From: Endocarpon pusillum Z07020
Lineage: Eukaryota > Ascomycota > Eurotiomycetes > Verrucariales > Verrucariaceae
DNA length: 64,000 nucleotides
Assembly (NCBI RefSeq): GCF_000464535.1
Contig: NW_006916648.1
Location: 124,358 to 188,357 of the forward strand
Direction of reading: 5' to 3'
How positions within the stretch are numbered: position 1 is the first letter of the stretch; every line of letters starts with the position of its first letter. The notes beneath the pieces were generated by a model, which saw only the letters and a program-made list of their open reading frames with translations, made no database searches and was not told where the DNA came from. A program made the position numbers and the translations under genes. Positions 1 to 10,968 of this stretch are shown here, piece after piece.

Positions 1-1384
1 TCTTAGGTTAGGATCATTCCACCACGTTGATCAATAAACTTAAGCTTACATCGATATATGGGAGTCGGGGACGATGGAAGGAATCCGAAGAGCTAGAGGT
101 GTCAGTGATGTATGCAAGCTTAAGAGTATTGGCTAGAAGCGTCCCACATACTGATTGGTACGAATAGTCCTGCATTCAAGTAGAAATCAAAATGCCGCCT
201 AAATGAGGCGTTAATGTTAATTGATGTTGATGTTACAAAGGAGCAGAAGCAGGAGCAGTGCTAAGTATCTGGGGAAGCTTCCTTTTGAATCAGCCTTCCT
301 CCCACCTAAAAACTCAGCAGCAAATTTGTGCAAACTTCGTTGGAGACGTGGTTGTAAGAGCTAAGTAACTACCGGCTCCAGGTCAACTTAGTTCTTCGCG
401 ACTGCTGCGGCTTCTTCAAAAGATGTGAGCTCGGGACCTCCAAAGGAGAGGATGACCATTTCTTCCCCCAAGGATAGCCCGTACATTTACTCTGGGGTCA
501 CTTCACGTCTCCCTTCTTTCAACCACTGCACTATCTCCAAGATCTCTCCCACCGAATCCTCCCAGCAAGAAGCTACTCGACTCTGCCTCCTCTGCGCATC
601 GATGCTGAAGGGCATCATGAGCTCGACTCCCCCGAGACGCCGTTTCTTCATCTCCTCGACATACGCCCTCGCCATCGACATCACGTCCTGAAGGTAGCAA
701 TGGCCGCAAACAAAAGACTTTCGGTCGCAGGAACAGCTGAGCTGCTGGGACAGAACTCGCGGCACATTTTGCTGTGCCGGTGACACGGAGCCGTTGCAGT
801 CCGAGACCTTTGCCCGCGCCGTGTCATGGTAGCACGAGATGCTCGCCGTGGCCGTATGCGAGGATGGACTCGTTTGGTATCCAGCACTTACCTCAGGAGC
901 TCGATCAGCATTAAACCCGGAAATTCGTTCACTAGCATATAGGCTGACAGAAGGTTGGCAGGTTCAGCCTCAAGGCTTTCTAACTCTATGTCGATGATGT
1001 GCGACGGAGATTCTGAATTATTACATGTGCTTGAGATCTTTGAATTCCGTGGTGGAAAGTTGGTCACGAAGGCCTAGAGCAAGTAGATATCCTAGCCTTT
1101 CGAAGAGTGGATGGCGGTCATGCTGATCAACCGAAGAATTTCTCAGGCGTTGGTGAGTCGGCATTCGAATCCAGAGATCCGATTGGAGAAGGTAGACCTA
1201 CAACCTAGGCCTCTCAGGTCTTCACCTTTCGTGCGAGGCACCACGATCTGCGCCATGACCTTGTTCCGCTAGACTGCGATGTGCTCTACGAAGAATTATT
1301 CCTCTTTGATTGAAAGGACTCTCATTGCTCAGACCCGTTCTGTCTGTCATGGTGAGCCCCGTCAAGGTGACGTTCTCTCAAGTC
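1..1384. other. Left-edge region, mostly without recognisable genes
   Basis: Apart from one weak minus-strand reading frame (487-786, listed separately), I find no frame with a family I recognise. A consensus-like 5' splice site on the minus strand (GAG then GTAAGTGC, near 891) lies upstream of that frame, so a spliced gene could exist, but I could not join the exons. The rest looks like ordinary intergenic or decayed repeat DNA flanking the transposon that begins near 1388. Confidence 0.4.
487..786 (-). CDS. Possible C-terminal exon of a hypothetical protein
   Basis: An open frame of about 99 codons continues upstream of 786 with no nearby ATG, so it could only be a 3' exon. It encodes a Cys/His-containing stretch (CSCDRKSFVCGHC, early in the frame) followed by a basic-acidic helical region (EEMKKRR) and ends VTPE before the stop. 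The spacing is vaguely like the C-terminal regulatory region of some Zn2Cys6 transcription factors, but no DNA-binding domain is visible and I do not assign a family. It may be a real exon, a pseudogene fragment or chance. Confidence 0.25.
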   Translation of the reverse strand: MSPAQQNVPRVLSQQLSCSCDRKSFVCGHCYLQDVMSMARAYVEEMKKRRLGGVELMMPFSIDAQRRQSRVASCWEDSVGEILEIVQWLKEGRREVTPE

Positions 1385-1387
1385 GGA

Positions 1388-1446
1388 CCGAAGCTTGGCG
1401 CCAAAATTTATGGCTCTGGGGCCGAAGCTTGGCGCCAAAATTTATG
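1388..1446 (+). repeat. Duplicated left terminal inverted repeat
   Basis: Two direct copies (about 1388-1413 and 1421-1446) of the terminal repeat CCGAAGCTTGGCGCC plus AAAATTTATGG sit 33 nt apart. Only the inner copy is followed by CACTTCTCA, which resembles the sequence beside the right terminal repeat. The outer copy therefore looks like a local duplication or a leftover of another insertion. Confidence 0.8.
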
Positions 1447-1481
1447 GCACTTCTCAGATTCCTGCTATGCTACACGGCTAT

Positions 1482-2612
1482 TTAATAGGGGATAGGGCGC
1501 CCATTTCGCTCGTTTAGGGCAGCTACTCTATCTGGCATTGTTGAGATAGCCCTATTAATCTCATCGATAGAGATTTTATCCCATTCCTCTTGGATAGCCC
1601 TGCGCAGAATGGCTTCTTCGAAGATGACCCCCCTGGACTTCAAACGCTGCTTTATTATCCTCCAGATAGTCTCAATGGGATTAAGATCTGGCGAATTCGG
1701 AGGATTGATTTCCCATTGGATACCAAGAAGGGCTTTGAGAGCTTTGACCTTATTAAATCGCTTGCCTTTGGTTCCATGAGGCCCATCATTATCTTCGACC
1801 AAAACGCAATTCTTATCCCATTCAGGGGCAACGATTTCTTGAAGAATAACCTTATAATCATCCTGAATAAGGCGCCCTCCTACTCCAGAGCCTGTATAGA
1901 AGTGGAGCTGACCCTTGAAATTCCATCTGATAACAGCGTACATATAAACTGATTGATTTTGACGCTTGAGCTTGAATTGGGTCTTTGATAGGGCATTTCG
2001 TGCTTCAAGCCCTGGTCGACGATGAATTCGAGCCTGTCGTTGCAAGCAAGTGGCAAAATGAGACTTATCACACTATCTATACTTTAGAAATTGATCTAAT
2101 TGCTAATACCGACGTTCAAATCCCTATATAATTCAGGCATTAATATGTGCTTGTAAGAGCATTTTTTTCTGCGCAGCCATATAGGTCCCTACGCCAAAAG
2201 CCTTTATATTTCGTTGAATTACACGTTCAGAGCCATTTTCTATACCAATTGTCTTTGCCACCTTAAAGTGACTTGACGAAGCAAAGCCAAAATTTGCGTC
2301 TTCAACAGCTTCAATTGCTTCGCACTCATATAGAGCAAGTATCTTTTTGCGACCTCGATTATGGACTTTTTCGCTGCGGCGCGCAGTTCCTTCTTTAAGG
2401 ATTCGAAAGCCAGTTCGTCTGGCTACATTGTGTATCTTAAATAGCTCTGTACGAGGCAATTTGCCAGCTGTGTGGCGTGCGTCAGCAAGAAGGCGCGCAC
2501 AGCGCGGCGTATCGAGCATCGTTTTTGGCGTTCGCAAAGGTGCAGGAGAAGGAGGATCTATCGAATAAGACTTTCGACAGACTCTTCGTCTGTTTCCTCG
2601 TTCAGAATCCAT
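1482..2612 (-). pseudogene. Tc1/mariner transposase, interrupted by four stops
   Basis: One continuous minus-strand frame of about 377 codons starts at an ATG at 2612 (MDSERGNRRR) and ends at 1482. It is interrupted only by nonsense codons: TGA at 2135-2133 and TAG at 2126-2124, 2105-2103 and 2075-2073. The N-terminal half has helix-turn-helix character. The C-terminal half is a DDE endonuclease: the second catalytic Asp lies in LVEDNDGPHGTKG and the acidic third position in NSPDLNPIETIW, the classic Tc1 signature. The segment with the first catalytic Asp follows the stop cluster and reads CDKSHFA, where the family usually has D-E-S. Stops and Glu-to-Lys changes without frameshifts fit RIP. 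It is not functional. Confidence 0.85.
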
Positions 2613-2693
2613 TGTTCCCTTAATTTGAGTGAGTATTGGTAGAGAAATAGGGGAATGAAGAAGGGGGGGAGAGGAAGGGGATGTGAGAAGTCT

Positions 2694-2718
2694 CATAAAT
2701 TTTGGCGCCAAGCTTCGG
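2694..2718 (-). repeat. Right terminal inverted repeat of the Tc1-like element
   Basis: This 25-nt stretch is the exact reverse complement of the left terminal repeat core (CATAAATTTTGGCGCC then AAGCTTCGG). It closes the element on the 5' side of the transposase reading frame. Confidence 0.8.
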
Positions 2719-2724
2719 ACCCTA

Positions 2725-5143
2725 CACGGGACATTGCAATTGGTTTGATCGAGGTGTCACCGCATTAAGCGCCCTCAGGGTTCTGTGTGTCGACATCTCC
2801 AGTGTCCATCGCGACTTCAGGCTGCCCCCGCTCCTCTTGACTGCCAGCGCCTGCGGCCAGGAGAGGTGGGCTGCCAGGTCTGCCTTCGCGAAATGGCCGC
2901 AATCCTGCTGTTATCTAGCGGCTCCGAAATCACCAACCAAAGCCAGCTCGTCCTCTTCGCCAGCTTAGCGCTAGGGTAGGCACTAGTAGGGTCCCTTGGT
3001 CGCTGATGTGTTCCCTGGCCATCCGTACGGACGCTCCTACATACGACACTCTCGCTATGAGCTCTGGATGGAGTGGACAAGGTCAGCTTTTCATACTGAT
3101 GAAAAGCAAACCTTTGCTACCAGCAATTTGTTCCTGAAAGGGATCCATCATTCGACTGCGCTACAGGAGAAGGTTCCTCCATGTTCAGCCGGTCCAGGTT
3201 GAAAACGCTTCATACAGCTGATTACCTGGTATAGGTAGAGCGTGCAACCTACCACTTATGTTTTGGTACGAGTGGTACGTATCGTACTTTGAGAACACAG
3301 CGCGCCATTCGCTCAAGTTTCGTTCTTCACATTCATTTCTTAACAGTGGGCACTCTATGGCACTAAGAAATGCTATGCCCGATCCTGACCATGGAAGAGA
3401 ACCTGAAGCCAAAAGTCCTCCAAACATGGTGTTGATTGAGGCGGATCTTTAGAGGAGGTTCTCATCTGCGGGATAAACGAATCTGCATATTCCTGCAGCC
3501 ACTACCCCATTTGCCTCTGGAACAGAGTTTTGTGCATAATTGTGTCGGTTGACAGGGTCATTGTTCTCACAGGACTAATCAAAAGACACCGAAAGCTGAG
3601 TGACATTGACCTTACACGAAGTGGCCAAGCGACCTTCTGTGCCACCTGAGTTCCTGTCACCTTCACGCCAAGAATAGGAAAAGGACGGTTTATCATGATC
3701 GCTGCCTCATTCTTGAAATGATTGGTTCACATGTCACAGAAGTCTGAAAGGTGGTGTTTCCTCTTTTAGGTTCGAAGACGCTTTGATGAGCCAAGGAAAC
3801 ATCCTATTTAAGATGGACTGTTGCCAGCAGGTTAGACAAAGTCGGGTTGCGTTGAACCGCTTGTTACAAGTTACGTGGTGATGGTTAATCATTGTGGAAC
3901 GCAGCTACAATGGTATGACAAAGTACAACTTTCTAGCTAACTAGATTCTGAAGCAGATCTCTTTAGCTGAACTTGTCTAAAAGCGTTTCCGCAACACAAA
4001 CGAACAAAACTGAAATGGTCTAGGCCCCCATCTACCCTGGTGCCTAGAAGTTGTGGCAGAGTTGTGGCAGTTATCTCCATCACCTTTATTGGTAAGTCTT
4101 CTTAGAGTTAACTCTTCCTGTTGACATTATGTTTGCTAATATATCTAATCTTAGATTTCCTCTTCTGATAGTAGCGCGCTAACTAATTTTTGCCTTCTAG
4201 GGAAACAAGGCCACCGTAAAAGACTATATCGATGACATTAAAGAGGGAAATTTAGGATGCTATTAGGACCCGGCGGGCAGGTGGCACCGAGCCCATGGAG
4301 ATGGCAAATCGGGGAGTGAAGGCAAATTCTTCACTGAAACTATGAAAACTTCGGGTTCAACTCCCACATATCGCGTGAGAGTCATGCAGGGCAAATGGGT
4401 TGCGCTTGGCCCATTCGACATGCCCGGTAACGAACAGCCAAGCGATAATGAGGTGGTTGCGGAGCTGAAGAGCCAGGTCTAGAAAGCCTGTGAACAAGCT
4501 TCGGAGACTGCGAAAACAGGCTTAAGGTTTAGTAGTTTTTAGCGTTTCAGGCAACAACCAAAAACGTCCCAGGTTTGGGACTGATCGAACTACTTTGCCT
4601 ATTCGCAAGACGGGTTGTACACAGTCATCACCGCACAGATAGAAGAAACAATGGAAGCCCAACATTCTCCGGAAATTTTGAACTATAAGTAATAGAGGAT
4701 AGAAAATAAAACCCAATAATTTAAAGGGCACAAAACTAGGTTCTCTGAGCTAAGAGAGGGGCTCTAATTCTGGGACCCTACAGAGAGCTCAGGATAGAAT
4801 TCAGTCAAAACTCAGGGCTGCTTAAGACTGCTCAGGGCTGCTCAGGCTCAGAACAGTCTTGCACAGCCACAGCTCAGAGCTGCTTATTCATCGCTCAGGT
4901 TACAGTCACGTGTGCTCAGGTCTCAAAGTGGAAATGGACTTTGGAGAGGTCAAGATTCGGGTGTGGATGTTGTAGCATCTTGTTAGATGGCTGTGAAAGG
5001 AAAAATGCAACCAGGCTGGTTAAACTCCGTATGGGTAGTTGCCAAAAGTCGATGGCGCGAGCCAAGTGATACAGGCTTGAGGCTATGCATGGCCTTTTAC
5101 GATTTTTACCTTGTTAAAATATTGCGATTGACTTGGTCCTTCT
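2725..5143. other. Gene-poor region between two repeats
   Basis: I see no intact gene here. The only coding-like signal is the degraded frame at 4201-4542 (listed separately), preceded by splice-like signals (GTAAGT at 4092; CTAACTAAT then TTCTAG ending at 4200). Between 4790 and 4900 there are scattered GCTCAGG/CTCAGAGC short repeats. The rest gives only short frames in all six readings. Confidence 0.4.
4201..4542 (+). pseudogene. Degraded coding remnant of unknown family
   Basis: From a likely 3' splice site (CTAAC branch-like sequence, then TTCTAG ending at 4200) one frame runs to 4542 with two internal TAG codons. The translation looks protein-like and not random: GNKATVKDYIDDIKEGN, then after the first TAG DPAGRWHRAHGDGKSG, and later VMQGKWVALGPFDMPGN. 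A candidate intron with donor GTAAGT begins at 4092. TAG codons in an otherwise open frame resemble the RIP-type damage in the nearby transposon. I do not recognise the protein family; it could belong to a transposon passenger or a lost host gene. Confidence 0.3.
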
Positions 5144-5353
5144 TGTTGGAATTGGCCGTATGCGTACAGCCAAATCCTTGGCGTTGCGCGCGTCACGTGA
5201 CTTATGCACGTGCCACTTTGCATACTGGTAGTATTAGCCTTCTCCTCCTGAGGTAGATTCTGCAGGTAGATGGAATTCAGTTCATCCACTTCATCACTTC
5301 TGGTAGAAATACCAACTTCTAGTAGAAATACCAACTTCTAGTAGAAATACCAA
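5144..5353 (+). repeat. Solo LTR-like dispersed repeat, copy A
   Basis: The block begins TGTTGGAATT, a common retrotransposon LTR start, and ends in CCAA within a 19-nt tandem repeat. The 5-nt sequence CTTCT occurs immediately before it (5139-5143) and immediately after (5354-5358), as a target-site duplication would. A related block at about 35205-35368 shares TGTTGGAAT, GTCACGTGAC, a TATTAGCC..CTCC stretch, TAGATTCTGCA and CATCCAC.TCATCACT in the same order. No retrotransposon coding sequence is adjacent, so a solo LTR is the simplest reading. The ends do not finish in a clean CA, and the 3' boundary is blurred by the tandem repeat. Confidence 0.55.
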
Positions 5354-5358
5354 CTTCT
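5297..5358 (+). repeat. 19-bp tandem repeat, about 3.3 copies
   Basis: The unit CTTCTAGTAGAAATACCAA is repeated head to tail at 5297-5315 (with GG in place of AG), 5316-5334 and 5335-5353, followed by CTTCTAG. The unit begins with the same CTTCT that flanks the LTR-like block on its left, so the array may have arisen from the 3' terminus plus target duplication by slippage. Confidence 0.9.
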
Positions 5359-5789
5359 AGCCAGTATTAGAGTTTGCCTACAGCAGGATTACCGTTCAGC
5401 CTATGGCAGTTGAATGAACGACGTTGAAATTGGGGCAGAATCCTACAGAATTACGGCATCATTGGCTAATGAAATGTAAGGACTCTGCGCCACAAAGCAA
5501 AAAGATGATCCGCCTATCACTTGTGGCGTTTGCCAGTAATTATGTAGTACCTAACGCCGCAACAAACCAGCCGCAACAACCAGCCAACATGCACCTTAAG
5601 CGGGTCGTCGTGTGATTTTCCTCTTCCTGTAAGTTGACGCCAAGATATTGATTATGTAAGGCAACCGAGGACTTTTTGAATAGCTCCCGGTGTACGGTGT
5701 ACGGCTGATGCCAGGACAAAGGTGGTTTGATTGCGGTACTGTCTGTTATCACTTAGCCACCTCGATACCATTGGCGACAGTATCGCAGA
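5359..5789. other. 5' flank of CHS5
   Basis: No gene is recognisable. A short CAA-rich stretch (CCGCAACAAACCAGCC, near 5560) is present, and a GTGTACG direct doublet occurs near 5690. The last few hundred bases are presumably the CHS5 promoter and 5' leader; no clear TATA element was found. Confidence 0.4.
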
Positions 5790-7114
5790 ATGCTCATTCA
5801 GTTGACAGTCGGCAAGGTTGATGCAGGTGTTGCAGTCCTTCTAACCGAAGACAAACGTCTGGTAAGCTCTCAATACCAGCGTGATCACTTAGCAAGGCCA
5901 TACACTGTGAAAGCTAGATCGCGGAATGAATCTAGCTAACTGCAATTTAGATAGAGTTCCCATCTATTCTCCTACCCTCTTCGATCACGTCTGGCTCCAT
6001 AGTCGACATTGCCGTTTCTCAAAATTATGATGCCGAGCGGAAATCCCAAGCCGCATTCGCTGACCTCCAATCACGTATTCTAAACACCTACGGCATACAC
6101 TCACCGTCCCCTCCTACCATTCGCCTAAGAGGCGCTACCCAAACTTCACTGGTCCTCGAATGGGACCCCATACAACTAGCCACATCCAACCTGAAATCCC
6201 TCTCCCTCTACCGAAATGGCAGCAAAGCAGGAAGCATCCCAAGACCCAAGGAGATGCTGAGCACAAAGATCAGTGGTCTGGCAGTGGACACGGAGTACTC
6301 TTTCCATCTGGTTCTTAGGACAACGGGAGGAACTTATTCTAGTCCTGTCCTGACCTGTCGAACGCACAAGATGACAGATCTATCCGGTATCACTGTGACG
6401 CCGGGATTGCTGCCAGAGCAGTTGCGTGCAAGCTTAGAGATTGCCGTGGAGAGGATAGGCGGCAGGATCGCCGACAGCGTTCGAATAGATACAACGCATT
6501 TCGTGTGTACGGAAGGGAGGGGCAAGGATTGGGAGAGAGCTGTTGAGATGAACATCCCAGTGGTGCGACCGGAATGGGTAGAGGGATGTGAACGAGAAGG
6601 AAGGATCGTGGGCGTAAGAGGTTATTATTTAGACGCCAATCCGAAGCAAAGACATGTCGGGCAGAACCCTTCCCTGAGTGGTACTACAGCTGCCTCGTTG
6701 AATGTGGCTGTGAGTGCAAAGGATAGTCAGGCATATCTGCCTGAAAGACGTGTGCCACACCCATCAGATCCAAGAAGTCCGGATCGCGAAAATCATACTT
6801 CTGGCGAAGGGGATGGACCGGGTCCCGAGGTGCCTCCTAGTCCTCCTCCGAAGAACGAGAAGTCCAGAAACTCTGCATCGGCGGAAGAAGAAGCAACATC
6901 CGTGAGTCCTGCAGCAGATTCAGCTGGTGAAGGCGAAGAGAGGGAGGAGGTTTCAGACGAGGAGAGCAATGACGCACCGCCCGCGCAGGACACCAGCTCA
7001 CCATGGAATCAAGCTAGGCGTTCCGAGGCAAGCATGAAAGCCAAAGTGGAGAACGCAGAGGACGGCGAGGACGAAGACGCTGGTCAAAGTGAGATGGAGA
7101 ACGTGCCATTATAG
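5790..7114 (+). CDS. CHS5: Chitin biosynthesis protein Chs5 (exomer scaffold)
   Basis: Two exons, 5790-5861 and 5951-7114, give 411 residues. The intron has GTAAGC at 5862 and ends CAATTTAG at 5950. The join restores the family's N-terminal block: LTVGKVDAGVAVLLTED then IEFPSILLP. Residues about 75-160 form a fibronectin type III domain (LVLEWDPIQLATSNL; TEYSFHLVLRTTGGTY), followed from MTDLSGITV (about 165) by a BRCT domain (IDTTHFVCTEG; IPVVRPEWVEGC). The tail from about 260 is acidic and disordered. Known role: Chs5 nucleates the exomer coat at the trans-Golgi network and is needed for export of chitin synthase to the cell surface. The ATG at 5790 is chosen because the conserved N-terminus begins there. 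It is a stand-alone gene. Confidence 0.93.
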
Positions 7115-9623
7115 AATAATTTCTACTGGAACAAAAGAATATTTGTTCTTGATGCATCGGTCCATTTGTTATTCACGCAGATGGGTCAGATGTTCGTTGC
7201 TATGCCACTAATCATCCCACCCTCGAGACGCATGGTAGAGAGACACCGCATATCGTTGTCCTGTTTACACTCGTAACAAGCTGTAACCAACTATTGCAAC
7301 CATTGTGAGATTCCATTGACGAATAACTGACAAAGTGCTCGTGTCCAACTGGCCAGCTATTCAAGCCGTCTCCAAGTATTCCCATTACCCATTATCCATT
7401 CAGGCAATGGGCATATGGGCCACTTCCCCTTTCAGGCGAAGGCACATCATCATATCAGAACATCAATTGAAAGGTTTTCAATGCCCACTCCGACGCGTGC
7501 GATTACCTCCATTCAAAGGGCTTGATGTTCTATTTGCTGGGGGAAAGAGGTCGAGAAAGATGGCGCACAAGAATCATACATCAAGTCATGCAATTTCCAA
7601 CTCAATTCTACCAAACCTGCGCCAGGAAACTTTCTCAAGGTAGAAGATGGCGCATAATATGTGCTTGGAGGTGTACCCAGGGACGCTTTGTAAATGAAAT
7701 AAAGTGCGAAATGTAGAGGAGAAGAACATCTCAGCCCTGTTGAGTCGTTGATGTTTGCTTGACTGATGGTCGTCCTCAGTCAAATTCTGCGTGGGTCTCA
7801 CGGATCGAGGCGTCTGGAGATAAGTAAAGAATTGTGGTGATGGAAGTCTTGCGAGGATGACTTAACAGGGTGTATGTAGCAGGCTGGCTGCGCTCAGTGA
7901 GTTTATGACCACTGAATGACCATTGAAGTGGCAAAAGTATATCAACTGCTCAGGTCGAATTCGTACCACGCCTCAACAGCATCACATTGGTAAAATTTAT
8001 GATGGTTATCCGCGACCTTCTTCATGGAGATACTCGTAAAATCTGTAGCTGCATGTCTCAGATCGGATCAACATTTTGCCGCCGAGATCTGAAACATACC
8101 CGGGGACCGACGTCAGCCTTGTCTATCTGTTGGGCTTCGCCATTGACTTATGCTTCAATGTGCAACGTCAGAGCATCGTCCTCGACGAGATGGCTTCTAT
8201 CTGAGCACCTGATCGTTCTCATCGTGCTTCACAGCCATCGAAGCCCAGGAAGGAAGCCAGCGTGAATGCCGTGTCGTGTCGACTTTCCTCATCCTTCTTC
8301 TTTCCTCTTGCATCTTTCATGGTTGGAAATGGCTGTATTGAAGTAGCAAAACAACTCTGGCCATCAAATAGAACCATGCGCAGCGTGCGTATGGTTTTGA
8401 TCAGGACGCTCGTCCTCTGGTGCTTCATTCTCTAGTCTTCCGTTTGGTCTTGGACTCCTTGTCTCCTTGTATACCAAAGTTTCAATCTTTGAGTATTCGA
8501 CGCTGTAGCACTTTTTGAGCATTGAAAAACCTCGTTCAGGACCAGATGATCGCATGCACATTTCGTGAATCACCGGGACCTTTTGCGTCTGTCCTGAGAG
8601 TGACTCCACTATGACTGAATAGCCAGGTTCTCCGTCTATTTCTTATAGTGTCCTTTTCTGTTGCAAGTTGCAGGTGCTCAAGATTGGTACAGAAGGAGAT
8701 TGTATGTCCTTCCCCCATTGAAGACTGTGGCAGATATCCTGTGGCAGCTGCAAGTGTTCAATGAGATTGCACCTCAAAAGATAGTATTTATTATATTATT
8801 TCGCAGTTTCTGTCAACACCAAGAACCTCGTCTTCGCTTGTCTGGTCAAACGGCAAACGGGTCGAAGGCGCAAGTGACCGAGCGATACCGCCCTCCCACG
8901 AACCGCCTTACACCTGTTCGATCCCCCGTCCAGCCAACATTAATTCGAGTTTCTGATATAACTACTGACATACTGACAACTGACGCATCAAATGGCCAGA
9001 CTACTGCAGGTCCCTCCAGCTCCGGGCTGGTATGTGTCAGGTAGCTCTCCCTCGACTTCGAGTAATAAAATCCCTTCACAGCTGGGGTTTTCTCTTATCG
9101 CCAGGTTTTTTGACTTTTTGACAAACTAAACCTCTACACAGCTGGGATGTTCCTTCTTTGAGGTTATTTTATATCTTATATAATGAGAAGAGGAGACTAG
9201 ATCTACTCTACTTATAGTTTGTTTTGCCTGAGATCAAGAATGAGTGATGGCTCATGAATTAGACACTATTATGTGTGGGCTCTAGTCAAATATTCTATTA
9301 CATGCATTCAGGAAAGCATGAGTGGGATCATTCATCAAACAGTTGAAAACGGGTGCACGATTCCTCTACAGACATCACCTCATAATCCGGGATACTCCTT
9401 AGTCAATTTCTCTAGGGTGGTCGAGAATGCATCGGTGATAGTAGATATCGAAGACATTTGCACATTATCTCCAGTCTCTATCTCTCCTGTTGACGAAATC
9501 TGACATTGATTCTTGCTCTGTTTGCAAACGGAGCCTTCACTTTTCGGCCAAGCATCACTCATGCCCAGGTAACTGGTCTTTCCCACGCAGTTCCGTTCAG
9601 CTTTCAGGAATCCAGCCGCCTCC
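7115..9623. other. Intergenic region downstream of CHS5
   Basis: About 2.5 kb with only short or non-ATG frames and no family I recognise. Two copies of an ACAGCTGGG(A/G)T-like motif occur near 9080 and 9140, each preceded by a pyrimidine-rich run. This could be residual repeat DNA. The 8.6-9.1 kb stretch has a longer plus frame without conserved features, which I treat as chance. Confidence 0.35.
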
Positions 9624-10130
9624 ATGGCCCCATCAGCAAGCACAAATCCATTAACTCATCGCCTGCTGAGTATCCAACGCACGCCGGCCCGACCCGAGAT
9701 GGTCTTTAGGACAGTTGGCAGCATCCTCGGCACGCCTCTGCCCTCCCAACCAGAATTAGAATACCTCGACATCGTCTCTCCGCAGCAGTGCAACGCAGAT
9801 ACACGCGCGGCAATAGAGCACCTACTCCTAAACTGCATGCCACAATCGAGATGGGTCTCCGTCCCGACCGGAAAGCTGCAGAAACCCGGTCGAACCAACT
9901 CCTATCGAAGGGCATGGACAAGGGTCCGAAAGCGAGAAATCGGCTGTGATGAGAATATTCTGATCATGGTAGAGCGAGAGATGTTGGGCTCGGTTGATGT
10001 TGCGTCGGAAAGGCCCTTCTCGGAATTGGAAGTGGAGGAGAGCCTGCGCCGGACGGCGGGGACACCGTGGTGGATGAGATCCCAGACTCCGAGGCAGACG
10101 GTGTGGAAAACGTCCTTCAGTCAGAGATGA
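9624..10130 (+). CDS. Hypothetical protein, possibly incomplete
   Basis: An ATG-started frame of 168 residues begins MAPSASTNPL. The middle looks like genuine protein: DIVSPQQCNADTRAAIEHLL, then SYRRAWTRVRKREIGCDENI and LIMVEREMLG. After about residue 135 the composition turns odd, while a different frame over 10035-10165 reads an acidic stretch (DTVVDEIPDSEADGVEN). The true 3' end may therefore be reached by a splice or frame change. I recognise no domain. It lies between CHS5 and the 3' end of MTC5 and may be a small lineage-specific gene. Function is unknown. Confidence 0.4.
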   Translation: MAPSASTNPLTHRLLSIQRTPARPEMVFRTVGSILGTPLPSQPELEYLDIVSPQQCNADTRAAIEHLLLNCMPQSRWVSVPTGKLQKPGRTNSYRRAWTRVRKREIGCDENILIMVEREMLGSVDVASERPFSELEVEESLRRTAGTPWWMRSQTPRQTVWKTSFSQR

Positions 10131-10968
10131 TGCCGGTAGCAGGCTCTTATGGAGGTGAGTACAACTAGCGTTTGCAGCTGTTCTCGAACATCAACGTCTG
10201 AGGTAGAATCCCATTGGAGTTGATTTGTATTCGACTTCTGCCCCATGGGAATGAGGAAGTGGGCATGCCCGTTGCCGTCACTCGTGTTGCTGCTGAAACA
10301 TCACTCTCACTACTCATCCCTCATTGGATCTTCTCTTAGCACTTCGTGCCTGCATAGCGTGCCTGTACGTGTGTCTAATGAGACTCCTCTGCATTGTCAC
10401 GGCCCTATACTTGTCGACCTTTGCAATACGCTACTGTCATGTCCACACACAAACATGTCCCTGTCCGCATCCCTACTGACTATGTTTTGTCTGGGCATTT
10501 GCCTTCCTCTCAAGCTCCATAATATCACGGCATCCAGCTGTTTCCCTCGGCCAAAGAAGCGTTCTTAGAGCGACTGAACCATTTCCAGTGATGGGGAATA
10601 ATGGTTACAAAGGACTAGATGATGAAGGGTTTTTATCCCCTGTCGATGATTCAATTTCTCTGGAGCTCTAAGACCTACTATTCTAGATTAGAAAATTAGA
10701 GCACATCCTACCGCATCGTATTCATGCGAGCTGAAAGTGTCGAGTCGAAAGAGATCGTCCAAGGGCGATGATCCTGCCTTCAGATGACTACATGGCTGTT
10801 AGATTTGAAAACGACATACCTCTGCTCCGATCACACTACAACAGATCCCCAAGTACAGCCTCAGCACCTCGCTAAAGCTCAGTTCTCTAAATCTCAAGAT
10901 AACCCATCCGTAGCATATATCCAAGAAAACCGCTCCGCTCAAGATGAGCTAACCAATCCTGTTCCTGA
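10131..10968. other. Intergenic, 3' flank of MTC5
   Basis: The first 35 bases may extend the hypothetical gene in another frame (acidic reading up to a GTGAGT at 10154). Beyond that only short frames occur. The stretch ends at the MTC5 stop codon and presumably contains its 3' untranslated region. Confidence 0.35.

Larger units (their letters stand above)
1388..2722 (-). mobile_element. Decayed Tc1/mariner-like DNA transposon
   Basis: A transposase frame on the minus strand is bracketed by inverted copies of a roughly 25-nt sequence whose core is CCGAAGCTTGGCGCC followed by AAAATTTATG. The right end (2694-2718) is the reverse complement of the left. The match continues inward with ACTTCTCA-like sequence next to the inner left copy (1421-1446), so that copy is the true left terminus. 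A second direct copy lies 33 nt outside it (1388-1413). A TA dinucleotide lies just outside the right end (2723-2724), but no matching TA flanks the left end, so the target duplication is unresolved. The element is non-autonomous now because its transposase has four in-frame stops. Confidence 0.85.

Noticed and set aside
4345..4370. tRNA-like T-arm (GGGTTCAACTCCC)
   Set aside because: The stem pairs at only three positions, and no acceptor, D or anticodon arms fit around it.
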